A DNA stretch of 5,889 bases from Candidatus Thermokryptus sp. GTDB taxonomy: Bacteria; Bacteroidota; Ignavibacteria; Kryptoniales; Kryptoniaceae. The stretch spans positions 1 through 5,889 of the forward strand of contig JAPYWO010000101.1 in the NCBI GenBank assembly GCA_028276305.1, written 5' to 3'. Below the pieces are notes generated by a model that saw nothing but the letters and a program-made list of their open reading frames with translations, ran no database searches and was not told the origin of the DNA. Both the position numbers and the translations under genes were made by a program. This document shows positions 1 to 5,889 of this stretch, piece by piece (positions within the stretch are counted from its first letter, which is position 1; each line of letters begins with the position of its first letter).

Positions 1-872
1 AAAAACTCCTGGACTTTCTTCTCCTTACCGATATACTCATAAAACCCACCGTTTGTCTTTCTTCCCAAAAGACCAGCTTCAACAAGCTGCGCTTGAAAAT
101 GAACAGGTCTAAATCTCTCCTCAAAATTAAACCTCTCGTAAATTGAACGAGAAACGACATAGTTCACATCTACACCGACATAATCAATCACCTCAAAAGG
201 TCCCATCTCAAGCCCAAAAAATTTAAAAGCCGAGTCAATCTCCTCAATCCCAGCAAGACCAATTTCATATGCCCTCAACGGCTCAAGATAAAAATGCCTG
301 GAAATTCTATTCACGATGAAGCCCGGTGAATCTTTAACCACTATCGGAGTATGCCCGATCTTCTTCAAAAAATTAACAACGCTTTCAACGACCTCTTCCG
401 ATGTATGTTGAGCTTTGACGACTTCAACGAGCTTCAAAACATATGGCGGATTGAAAAAATGTGTCCCAATGACGCGATACGGATTTTCCGTCGCTGAAGC
501 TATTTTTGTGACCGATAAAGAGGATGTGTTCGTTGCAAGTATAGTTGAATGCGGACACCTATCATCAAGCTCCTTGAAAATTTTCCTCTTAATTTCTATA
601 TCCTCAACAACCGCCTCAAATACAATATCAGCCGTTATGAAATGCTTCAACTTTGTCGTCGGGTGAATCCTCGTCAAAACACTTTGCAATTGTTCCTTCT
701 TGATCGTTCCAACTTCAATCGCTTTTTGAAGATGCTTTTTTATATTTTCAAGTGCAACTTGAAGAGTATCGTTTGATATGTCAAAAAGTATAACATCATA
801 ACCCGCTTGAGCCATAACTTGAGCTATACCGCTCCCCATGCGTCCAGCTCCGACTACGCCAACTGTGTTCAT
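1..872 (-). CDS. 3-hydroxyacyl-CoA dehydrogenase (PaaH/Hbd family), 3' end outside window
   Basis: This gene encodes an NAD-dependent L-3-hydroxyacyl-CoA dehydrogenase, a cytoplasmic enzyme that interconverts 3-hydroxyacyl-CoA and 3-ketoacyl-CoA. The 290 visible residues begin with a Rossmann dinucleotide loop GAGRMG at 8-13. The family catalytic positions are all present: Ser117 in NTSSLS, His138 in GTHFFNPP, Glu150 in KLVEVV and Asn188 in FIVNRI. The C-terminal helical domain carries MGPFEVIDYVGVDVNY (about 223-238) and ends in GRKTNGGFYEY (270-280), where short Hbd enzymes of about 282 residues stop. Here the frame stays open for ten more residues to the window edge, so the protein is longer, perhaps like PaaH with a second HCDH domain. 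The start at 872 is the first usable ATG, with a weak AGAG six bases upstream. It lies 19 bases after the preceding gene with no terminator between, so it is probably cotranscribed. The family call is firm; the substrate (butyryl, phenylacetate-derived or fatty acyl) is not decided by sequence. Confidence 0.93.
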   Translation of the reverse strand, partial: MNTVGVVGAGRMGSGIAQVMAQAGYDVILFDISNDTLQVALENIKKHLQKAIEVGTIKKEQLQSVLTRIHPTTKLKHFITADIVFEAVVEDIEIKRKIFKELDDRCPHSTILATNTSSLSVTKIASATENPYRVIGTHFFNPPYVLKLVEVVKAQHTSEEVVESVVNFLKKIGHTPIVVKDSPGFIVNRISRHFYLEPLRAYEIGLAGIEEIDSAFKFFGLEMGPFEVIDYVGVDVNYVVSRSIYERFNFEERFRPVHFQAQLVEAGLLGRKTNGGFYEYIGKEKKVQEF

Positions 873-891
873 TTCATTCTCTTTTTTGTTT

Positions 892-1467
892 TTAAATGAA
901 ACTTTCATCAGGGATACTGTATCTTCTAATTGCCTCTATTATCCCGATTTCGGATTCTTCTTCCGAAGTGCTGACTTTTATCTTTATCTTAGCAAACCTA
1001 ATTTGCGCTTGCTCCGCCCCCTCAAACTTAACACTAACCTCAACCATGAAATCACCAATGCGCGTCTCAATTTTCTCCGTTTTCTTCCCCGACTTTATAA
1101 ATCCCTTTTTCATCACCATACCCCAAGCTGCCAAAAGCGCATCCTCAAGCGACTTAACAATATCAATTTTTGATAACCTAACTTCAATCGTCGCTTTATC
1201 AACATCGGAATAACCAGTTGATTTAATGTGAATCTCCTCCGTTGAATCCCTTCTAACCGAGACCTTATAAAAAATCTCTATCTTATCGGGATAATAATTT
1301 CTGCTGTCAAAGCTTTTCCTTTTCTTTACCTTCGGAGCGATCTCAACCGCCCTGTCAATCCCCTCGCGAGCAAATTTTAACGCTTCTTTAACTCCGCAAT
1401 TGACCTCAAGACCTGAAAATAAGAGCAGAAAAATCACGAGATATTTAATCCGCAATTGACGCTTCAT
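892..1467 (-). CDS. Exported protein of unknown function, 191 residues
   Basis: I do not recognise this protein. A basic start (MKRQLRIKY) is followed by a hydrophobic stretch at about 9-20 and a cysteine at 24, which looks like a signal peptide for export. The residues before the cysteine (E-V-N-C) do not fit a normal lipobox, so lipid attachment is doubtful. The mature part is highly charged. An amphipathic helix-like segment (about 26-50) precedes alternating beta-like strands, IEIFYKVSVRR near 63-73 and VEVSVKFEGAEQAQIRFAKIKIKV near 142-165 being the clearest, with a helix LEDALLAAWGMVMKKGF between. The start at 1467 is preferred over an in-frame ATG at 1494 because AAGGA sits five bases upstream of it and the signal peptide then begins immediately. 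It overlaps the end of the amidase gene by 23 bases, so translation is probably coupled. The gene position suggests an envelope role linked to the amidase, but no function can be assigned. Confidence 0.8.
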   Translation of the reverse strand: MKRQLRIKYLVIFLLLFSGLEVNCGVKEALKFAREGIDRAVEIAPKVKKRKSFDSRNYYPDKIEIFYKVSVRRDSTEEIHIKSTGYSDVDKATIEVRLSKIDIVKSLEDALLAAWGMVMKKGFIKSGKKTEKIETRIGDFMVEVSVKFEGAEQAQIRFAKIKIKVSTSEEESEIGIIEAIRRYSIPDESFI

Positions 1468-2953
1468 ATTCTTCCTTAAATTTCTTGACGGCATTGAAAA
1501 TCATCCGCGCTATTTCCCATTGTTTCGTCTCGCTTCGTAGATACCGTTCATCATACGGATTTGAAAGATAAGCCATCTCAATAAGAACGCTTGGCATTGA
1601 AGCCCCAACAAGGACATAGAAACCAGCTTGACTTACGCCGTTGACCTTGACATCTAATGCTCTGCGTGCTTCTTCGTTCAAGATCTCAGCAAAGCGCTCG
1701 CTTTTTTTCACATAAACATTGTGAGCCATTGCCGTTAAAATATAACTTTCATCTGTCAAATTTTTATATCTTTCCTCGTAATTCTCCTCAAGTTTTATCA
1801 CCGCGTTCTCCCTTTCTGCAATCCTTATGGCTTCCTCCGTCTTGCCCGGGCGAAGGATATAAACTTCAAAACCGGAGGCATTATGCGGTTTATAAGGCAT
1901 TGAATTACAATGCAAACTTATAAATAACTTCCCACCGTTTTCATTTGCTATTTGACCACGCCTGTAAAGCTCAACAAATTCATCACTTTCTCTTGTCATC
2001 ACAACTTTAACACCAAGCTTTTCAATCAATGCTTTCAACTTTTTTGCAACCGATAGAGTTATATCTTTCTCTTGCGTCCCATACACACCGATGGCGCCGG
2101 GGTCTTTTCCACCATGACCTGGATCTATAACGATGACATCAAGAAGAAATTTCCTTTTGACATCTTCAAGTCGTGAACTCGTCTCATCAACATAAAGCGC
2201 TATGAGAATATCGTCGCTATCATTCCCGGATACAACCTCATAATGCTTAACTTTTGGGACCAACTTTAAGGATAACTGAACCGATTGACTATACTGTACA
2301 ACTTCAACCTTGCTTACAACTTTTGAAGGTGCCAATTTCTTTATCTGTGATATATCAACCCTTGCCCCGGAAATTGTCATGTAAAGCCAATTATCCCGCC
2401 CAAGCCAGACCTCATAATCTTTAATTTTTCTCCCGGCGAAAAATCTCAAAAGATAACCGTTGCTTCTTTGCTCAACTTTTGCATCATAAATATCAAACTT
2501 GGGCTTTACCGACTTAACCGATATTTCCTTAATGCTCACCGAAATCAAATTATTTCTCTCATCAAATTCAAAACTTCCTTGAAAATAACGAGCGAAAATT
2601 GGCGAAAAATACTTGACCGGGACGAAAATTTTCCCAGCTCCAGAGATGACCTCAAGTGGAAGTTGAAAAACTCTGCTCTCGGTTTGAGAGGAAACAACTA
2701 TGAAAGGATTTTCCGAAACGAGTTTAAAGTTATAACCAGAGATATTGAAACTCATCCAAAGATTAACACTATCAAGGAGATAATCAACCCTCAAAATCTC
2801 AAGCAAATCCGGAAGCGATATATAAAGTGCCCTCGCTTCACGAAAAGCCGGGATAAGCTTAACTTCGTCGTTTATCTTGACCTTGAAGGTATCAGCATTT
2901 AAAATCCCAAAGATGAACAAAGTCAAAATGATATATTTTAACCCGCCCTTCAT
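1445..2953 (-). CDS. N-acetylmuramoyl-L-alanine amidase (Amidase_3) with AMIN-like domain
   Basis: This 502-residue exported zinc amidase cuts the bond between N-acetylmuramic acid and L-alanine in peptidoglycan, as AmiA/B/C and CwlB-type enzymes do (EC 3.5.1.28). A signal peptide at 1-20 probably ends at NA/D. Residues about 22-143 resemble a copper-amine-oxidase-N-terminal-like domain (PF07833 type: ISLPDLLEIL, then IFVPVKYFSPIFARYF). Residues about 153-256 look like a beta-rich AMIN domain, which targets amidases to murein. The catalytic domain spans about 271-494, with zinc ligands His280 (DPGHGG), Glu295 (TQEKD) and His348 (SLHCNS), and catalytic Glu459 (VLIEMAYLSNP). A segment at about 371-408 with AERENA resembles the regulatory helix region of AmiB/AmiC-type enzymes. 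The ATG at 2953 touches the upstream stop codon (TAA-ATG) and has only a weak GAG before it, so translation likely depends on the upstream hydrolase. All key residues are present and the enzyme should be active. Domain boundaries were judged by eye. Confidence 0.95.
   Translation of the reverse strand: MKGGLKYIILTLFIFGILNADTFKVKINDEVKLIPAFREARALYISLPDLLEILRVDYLLDSVNLWMSFNISGYNFKLVSENPFIVVSSQTESRVFQLPLEVISGAGKIFVPVKYFSPIFARYFQGSFEFDERNNLISVSIKEISVKSVKPKFDIYDAKVEQRSNGYLLRFFAGRKIKDYEVWLGRDNWLYMTISGARVDISQIKKLAPSKVVSKVEVVQYSQSVQLSLKLVPKVKHYEVVSGNDSDDILIALYVDETSSRLEDVKRKFLLDVIVIDPGHGGKDPGAIGVYGTQEKDITLSVAKKLKALIEKLGVKVVMTRESDEFVELYRRGQIANENGGKLFISLHCNSMPYKPHNASGFEVYILRPGKTEEAIRIAERENAVIKLEENYEERYKNLTDESYILTAMAHNVYVKKSERFAEILNEEARRALDVKVNGVSQAGFYVLVGASMPSVLIEMAYLSNPYDERYLRSETKQWEIARMIFNAVKKFKEEYEASIAD
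1473..1477 (-). promoter_or_regulatory. Ribosome binding site deciding the start at 1467
   Basis: The minus strand reads AAGGA here, followed by a five-base spacer and ATG at 1467. It lies inside the last codons of the amidase gene. It supports the shorter 191-residue product over the 200-residue version beginning at 1494. Confidence 0.7.
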
Positions 2954-3991
2954 TTAAAACTCAACTTTTTTCTTTCCGGCGTCAACTTCTTTTATAAACT
3001 TTATAAGCCCCTTGAAATATGTCTCTTGGTCATCATACATACACATATGACTTCCATTCGGGCAGAGAAGAAAACTCCCATTTTGAACCTGTGTCGCCAT
3101 CCACTTCATATGTTCGGGGTCCATCGTGTCATATCTTGCGCCGATGACAAGCGTTGGCACCTTAATTTTGCCAAGTTCCTTTGACCTATCCCATTTTTCA
3201 AGCCGACCTGAAATACCAAATTCACTCGGACCTTGCATCAAAACATAAATTTTTTCATTCGTGTGAGAAAAAGCCCTTTTAACTGGGTCAGGCCACTCTT
3301 CAAGCGGAATCCTCAAAACATGCTTGACATAGTAATGTTTCAACAGCAAGTCCATATATTTTGGATTTTTATAGTCGCCCCTTGCTTCAAACTCACGAAT
3401 TTGTTTCAAAACATCACCAGGTATATCTTTTGATAAAACCTCCTCAGCATATCTATCGTATTCAGGGCAACTTGACATCATATTTGAGATTATCAAAGCT
3501 TTAAGATTATCCTGATACTTAAGCGCATATTCCATAGCGAGTATCCCTCCCCATGAATGTCCAAGAAGATAAAAATTATCTTTATTCAACCCCAACGCTT
3601 TTCGCACTTGTTCAACTTCCTCAACGAATCTTTCCGTCGTCCAAAGTGAACTATCATCTGGCTGATCCGAATACCAAGAGCCAAGCTGGTCATAGTAAAT
3701 AAACTCTATCCCTTCCTTTGGCAAAAAACTTTCAGCGCATTCCCAGTATTCATGAGTTGAGCCCGGACCTCCGTGCAAGAGCAAAACTTTTATCCTCGGG
3801 TTATTGCCAAATCTTTTCGTCCAAACCTTGAAAACACCTTTCGGCGTTTCAATCGGGATTAATTTAATTCCACCCGTCTTGACACCTTTTTCATCATCGC
3901 TGAAATACTCCCTCAATGATGGAAACTTTCCTTGCTGTGAACAAGAAATCAAGAAGACCGCGAGAAACAAAAACAAAAAAGATAACCTCAT
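2954..3991 (-). CDS. Lipoprotein prolyl-aminopeptidase-like alpha/beta hydrolase (peptidase S33)
   Basis: This 345-residue alpha/beta-hydrolase belongs to the proline iminopeptidase family, whose members remove an N-terminal residue, classically proline, from peptides. A hydrophobic signal ends in a perfect lipobox LISC, with Cys17 as the lipidation site, so it should be membrane-anchored outside the cytoplasm, unlike the usual cytosolic Pip enzymes. Visible motifs are the oxyanion loop HGGPG (73-77), YYDQLGSWYSDQP (about 99-111), nucleophile Ser146 in GHSWGG, Asp288 in GARYDTMDPEH and His315 in NGSHM. The complete triad predicts activity, while a cap domain (about 170-265) sets specificity, which I cannot read. 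ATG at 3991 is preferred over GTG at 4003: GGA lies about eight bases upstream of the ATG, the GTG has no ribosome site, and the signal peptide then starts properly. It is the first gene of the four-gene cluster, and its TAA is directly followed by the amidase ATG. True proline specificity is uncertain; other N-terminal residues or an esterase role are possible. Confidence 0.92.
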   Translation of the reverse strand: MRLSFLFLFLAVFLISCSQQGKFPSLREYFSDDEKGVKTGGIKLIPIETPKGVFKVWTKRFGNNPRIKVLLLHGGPGSTHEYWECAESFLPKEGIEFIYYDQLGSWYSDQPDDSSLWTTERFVEEVEQVRKALGLNKDNFYLLGHSWGGILAMEYALKYQDNLKALIISNMMSSCPEYDRYAEEVLSKDIPGDVLKQIREFEARGDYKNPKYMDLLLKHYYVKHVLRIPLEEWPDPVKRAFSHTNEKIYVLMQGPSEFGISGRLEKWDRSKELGKIKVPTLVIGARYDTMDPEHMKWMATQVQNGSFLLCPNGSHMCMYDDQETYFKGLIKFIKEVDAGKKKVEF

Positions 3992-4015
3992 GGCAATTTC
4001 CACGATTTTTTAAAT

Positions 4016-4055
4016 AATTTACCAAATATCAAATCAACTATCAAGTCGGAGCAAA
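4016..4055 (-). promoter_or_regulatory. Candidate promoter of the four-gene cluster
   Basis: Two overlapping promoter readings exist on the minus strand. A Bacteroidota-style one has TTTG at 4055-4052, a 21-base spacer and GATATTTG at 4030-4023, one mismatch to TAnnTTTG. A sigma-70-style one has TTGATA at 4044-4039, a 17-base spacer and TAAATT at 4021-4016. Either would give a leader of only about 20-30 bases before ATG 3991. The terminator of the upstream gene ends just before it at 4071, so a promoter is expected here. The exact element is uncertain. Confidence 0.4.
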
Positions 4056-4070
4056 TCCCCATACCCCTTT

Positions 4071-4101
4071 CAAAACAAAAAAGGCGGGCTTAAAGCCCGC
4101 C
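4071..4101 (-). terminator. Rho-independent terminator of the FG-GAP protein gene
   Basis: On the minus strand GGCGGGCT (4101-4094) pairs perfectly with AGCCCGCC (4090-4083) across a three-base TTA loop. The stem is eight pairs, seven of them G-C, and is followed by TTTTTTGTTTTG (4082-4071). It lies ten bases past the TAA of the gene ending at 4112. The other side has an A/T run broken by C, so termination of plus-strand transcripts would be weaker. It separates the two transcription units of the window. Confidence 0.9.
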
Positions 4102-4111
4102 AAAATTTTCT

Positions 4112-4387
4112 TTACTTCAAAAGAAGCATCTTCTTCGTCTTTTCAAAGTTTCCAAACTTAAGCGTGTAAAGATAAGTCCCGCTTGAAACAGCTCTTCCGT
4201 TCTTGTCCCGTCCATCCCAAACAACTTTATGCTTCCCTTTCGGCAATTCCTGATCATCAATTAATCTTACGACTTCACGACCCGAAACATCGTAAATTAT
4301 CAAACTCACCCTTTTATCAATCGGCAAGTAAAATTCAATCGTTGTCGTCGGATTAAACGGATTTGGATAGTTTTGATAAAGCTCGTA
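4112..4387 (-). other. Region encoding the C-terminal sorting (FlgD-like/T9SS) domain
   Basis: This part encodes residues about 474-564. It begins with the YQNYPNPFNP motif, continues through strands such as VSLIIYDVSGREV and the turn WDGRDKNGRAVSSG, and ends in a lysine-rich tail. In Ignavibacteria, Calditrichota and Bacteroidota such ends are shared by many unrelated secreted proteins and are taken as secretion or anchoring tags. I infer the route from the motif only; no secretion machinery gene is in the window. Confidence 0.8.
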
Positions 4388-5806
4388 ATCGTCTGGAGTT
4401 ATAACCGTCCATTCTTTAACTCCTGTGACTGTCTTTTCATAAATTCTCAAAACTTTATTTTCCGAATACTTATTCAAACTATCTGTTATCCCCTGTAAAA
4501 AGAGAATTATCTCTGGCTTTCCATCGCCATCAAGATCGTCTACAGCACCAGTTCTCCAAATCCCACCAGACCATCCAGCTCCTTTTGATGAATCTACAGG
4601 ATTATAGTCAATTAACTTTGTAAATGTCCAATTGCTTGGATCAAGAGGAGAACCGCTACCCTTATATTCACCTTCGTAAACAACATAATAACCACCTAAC
4701 AAAAGATATTTATTGCCCACATTTTGGAGATTATACAGATAGAGCATTTTGTCCGTTGTGTCAGAAAAGATAACCTTAATTTTCGTTGAGTCAAAATTAT
4801 CCACATTGTCAAGATTCCCGATGACATAAATCGTATTTGGAACGCTTTCGGTTCCTACTACATTTCTGAAAAACTGGAAATAAACCTCTTCCTTTCCATT
4901 GTTGTCAAAATCTCCCTTTGCAATCGCTTTCAAAGGATAACTATTCGCCGATTGGAGGACAACAATTTTATTCGTATCAGCGACATATGTATTTGGACCT
5001 GTCGCTTTAATGAACCAAACTGGCGTTTCATTTCCAACGAGATTATTACCCATAAACCAAATCTCCTTTTTACCGTCTCCATCAACATCAGCAACTATTC
5101 CGCTACAAACAGCCATATTTCTCTCAATTCCATCTATTGTAGCAAATTGACCTGTCTTGAAAACCGCTTCATTTACGACTGTTGCAAATCCACTTTCAAA
5201 ATCACCTTCAATTGACATTATATAAACGCCATCGTCAGTTCCGTTAAAAGCAAATTCAAAATGGATGAGTTCCTGTTTCCCATCCCCATCAACATCGGCA
5301 ACGATGAAATTCTCTGGTCTAAACCTTGCCATGTTTGTGTCTGGAATTATAACATAGGGACCATCAAACCCACCTTTTGACGGATTCCACTCCCAGACCT
5401 GATAACCGCGCTGATTAACATGATTTGTAAAGTCAGCTTTTGTCCTTCCAACAGGATAAATAATTTCAAGTTTACCATCGTTGTCAAGATCACCGACTTC
5501 AATATCTCTTGGCTCACTTGCAAATGCAGATGGTTGATCGGGGAAGATATACTTCAACTCTACGCTATCATTCCCGACGACTTCAAATTGAATTACCTTG
5601 TGTCCTGTGTAAGCTGTTGTGTAAATCTCCTTTTTACCATCTTTGTTCACATCAGCGACAAGGACAGAACGACCCACACCAAGTTGTGCCAAAATAGTAT
5701 CCTTTGTTCCGACCCCTTTGTTTTTGTAGACAAGTTGCCAAGTTTGTGCGCAGAGAAATTGCGCCATCAAAAGCAAAATCACCGATAAAATAACTAACCT
5801 TTTCAT
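4112..5806 (-). CDS. Secreted FG-GAP/VCBS beta-propeller protein with type IX-like C-terminal sorting domain
   Basis: This 564-residue exported protein has a signal peptide (1-20, cleavage likely at LCA/Q). Most of the mature chain is a repeat region with DxDxDGxxE calcium-binding loops starting at residues 52, 106, 171, 240, 299 and 424. The fifth is DFDNNGKEE, with one Asp replaced by Asn. A decayed seventh copy sits at 359-367 (NLQNVGNKY). The even 54-69 residue spacing fits one seven-bladed FG-GAP/VCBS beta-propeller. Residues about 474-564 form a FlgD-Ig-like/type IX secretion C-terminal domain: YELYQNYPNPFNP, IYDVSGREV, WDGRDKNGRAVSSGTYLY and a basic end KTKKMLLLK. This should direct the protein out of the cell or to its surface in FCB bacteria. 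No catalytic or carbohydrate-binding domain is visible, so the ligand or partner is unknown. The start is secured by a GGAGGT ribosome site, and the gene appears monocistronic with its own promoter and terminator. Confidence 0.92.
   Translation of the reverse strand: MKRLVILSVILLLMAQFLCAQTWQLVYKNKGVGTKDTILAQLGVGRSVLVADVNKDGKKEIYTTAYTGHKVIQFEVVGNDSVELKYIFPDQPSAFASEPRDIEVGDLDNDGKLEIIYPVGRTKADFTNHVNQRGYQVWEWNPSKGGFDGPYVIIPDTNMARFRPENFIVADVDGDGKQELIHFEFAFNGTDDGVYIMSIEGDFESGFATVVNEAVFKTGQFATIDGIERNMAVCSGIVADVDGDGKKEIWFMGNNLVGNETPVWFIKATGPNTYVADTNKIVVLQSANSYPLKAIAKGDFDNNGKEEVYFQFFRNVVGTESVPNTIYVIGNLDNVDNFDSTKIKVIFSDTTDKMLYLYNLQNVGNKYLLLGGYYVVYEGEYKGSGSPLDPSNWTFTKLIDYNPVDSSKGAGWSGGIWRTGAVDDLDGDGKPEIILFLQGITDSLNKYSENKVLRIYEKTVTGVKEWTVITPDDYELYQNYPNPFNPTTTIEFYLPIDKRVSLIIYDVSGREVVRLIDDQELPKGKHKVVWDGRDKNGRAVSSGTYLYTLKFGNFEKTKKMLLLK
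4511..5653 (-). repeat. Seven-fold propeller repeat coding region with calcium loops
   Basis: The nine-residue DxDxDGxxE loops are encoded at 5627-5653, 5465-5491, 5270-5296, 5063-5089, 4886-4912 and 4511-4537. A decayed copy lies at 4706-4732. At DNA level the third and fourth copies are nearly the same (both contain GATGTTGATGG), while the sequence between loops has diverged strongly. These are old protein-domain repeats rather than a recent tandem DNA expansion. Confidence 0.85.
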
Positions 5807-5811
5807 TTCGC

Positions 5812-5817
5812 ACCTCC
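5812..5817 (-). promoter_or_regulatory. Strong ribosome binding site of the FG-GAP protein gene
   Basis: The minus strand reads GGAGGT six to seven bases before ATG 5806, close to a full anti-16S match. It is clearly stronger than any ribosome site of the four-gene cluster and suggests that this secreted protein is made in larger amounts. Confidence 0.85.
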
Positions 5818-5843
5818 AAAATTTTGTTTAACTAATTTCGTTT

Positions 5844-5874
5844 CAAAGTTAAAAAATCAAGCTCCAAATGTCAA
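5844..5874 (-). promoter_or_regulatory. Promoter of the FG-GAP protein gene
   Basis: The minus strand holds TTGACA (5874-5869), a 17-base spacer and TAACTT (5851-5846), the latter extending to TAACTTTG (5851-5844). Read as sigma-70, it has a perfect -35 and a weak -10. Read in the Bacteroidota way, it is TTG, 20 bases, then a perfect TAnnTTTG box. The predicted transcript starts near 5837-5840, giving a leader of about 30 bases that includes the ribosome site. No operator or riboswitch-like structure is apparent in the short leader. Confidence 0.6.
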
Positions 5875-5889
5875 TAAAAAATTGGGAAA

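Noticed and set aside
415..776. Two short plus-strand open frames opposite the dehydrogenase
   Set aside because: The minus-strand frame is a complete match to the HCDH family across this stretch, so these are shadows.
838..1213. Two overlapping plus-strand open frames opposite the exported protein gene
   Set aside because: They lie antisense to a gene with a signal peptide and ribosome site, lack ribosome sites of their own, and have low-complexity, non-family-like translations.
1393..1407. Lipobox-type lipidation of the exported 191-residue protein at Cys24
   Set aside because: The residues before the cysteine are E-V-N, which do not match the usual small-residue lipobox, so I call it only an exported protein.
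1465..1494. Upstream ATG at 1494 as start of the exported protein
   Set aside because: It has no clear ribosome site and would put nine polar and basic residues before the signal peptide; ATG 1467 has AAGGA at good spacing.
2468..2902. A 144-residue plus-strand open frame opposite the amidase
   Set aside because: It is fully antisense to a well-supported enzyme gene with intact catalytic motifs, and its translation shows no domain pattern.
4004..4070. A small RNA or extra gene between the two transcription units
   Set aside because: The 67 bases hold no conserved-looking structure or open frame; promoter elements are the only supportable content.
4511..5653. Regularly spaced similar DNA segments that might suggest a CRISPR array or tandem repeat
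   Set aside because: The spacing is about 160-210 bases and varies, similarity is limited to about 27 bases in frame, and it is explained by calcium-loop protein repeats.
5420..5788. A 122-residue plus-strand open frame opposite the FG-GAP gene
   Set aside because: It mirrors the repetitive calcium-loop coding sequence, is Cys/Ile-rich by reverse-strand bias, and has no plausible ribosome site.

Overview
The window reads as a piece of an AT-rich bacterial chromosome from the FCB (Bacteroidota/Chlorobiota) side of the tree. The clearest clue is the protein at 4112-5806, which ends in a FlgD-like/type IX secretion C-terminal domain opening with the motif YPNPFNP. That motif is typical of Ignavibacteria, Kryptonia, Calditrichota and related lineages. 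A promoter at 5844-5874 carries a TAnnTTTG box like the Bacteroidota -7 element, and the Lys/Glu-rich proteins would suit a thermophilic or moderately thermophilic member. Lineage below this level is inference; nothing here names a species.

All five genes are on the minus strand, so transcription runs from right to left. The right part (5889 down to about 4071) is a self-contained unit: promoter, strong Shine-Dalgarno, a secreted 564-residue FG-GAP/VCBS beta-propeller protein with a C-terminal sorting domain, and a clean intrinsic terminator. The left part (about 4056 down to 1) is a tight four-gene cluster that probably shares one transcript. It holds a lipoprotein prolyl-aminopeptidase-like alpha/beta hydrolase, an N-acetylmuramoyl-L-alanine amidase starting directly after the hydrolase stop codon, an unrecognised exported protein overlapping the amidase end by 23 bases, and, 19 bases further on, a 3-hydroxyacyl-CoA dehydrogenase that runs off the left edge.

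The first three genes of the cluster all encode exported proteins, and one cuts peptidoglycan. A cell-envelope module (amide-bond cleavage of murein plus trimming of the released peptides or other peptides) is therefore a reasonable but unproven reading. The dehydrogenase is a cytoplasmic enzyme of fatty-acid, phenylacetate or butyrate-type CoA metabolism and may simply ride on the same transcript.

I saw no RNA gene, CRISPR array, insertion sequence or phage gene. Nothing here amounts to a clearly new biological system. The least explained item is the 191-residue exported protein at 892-1467.
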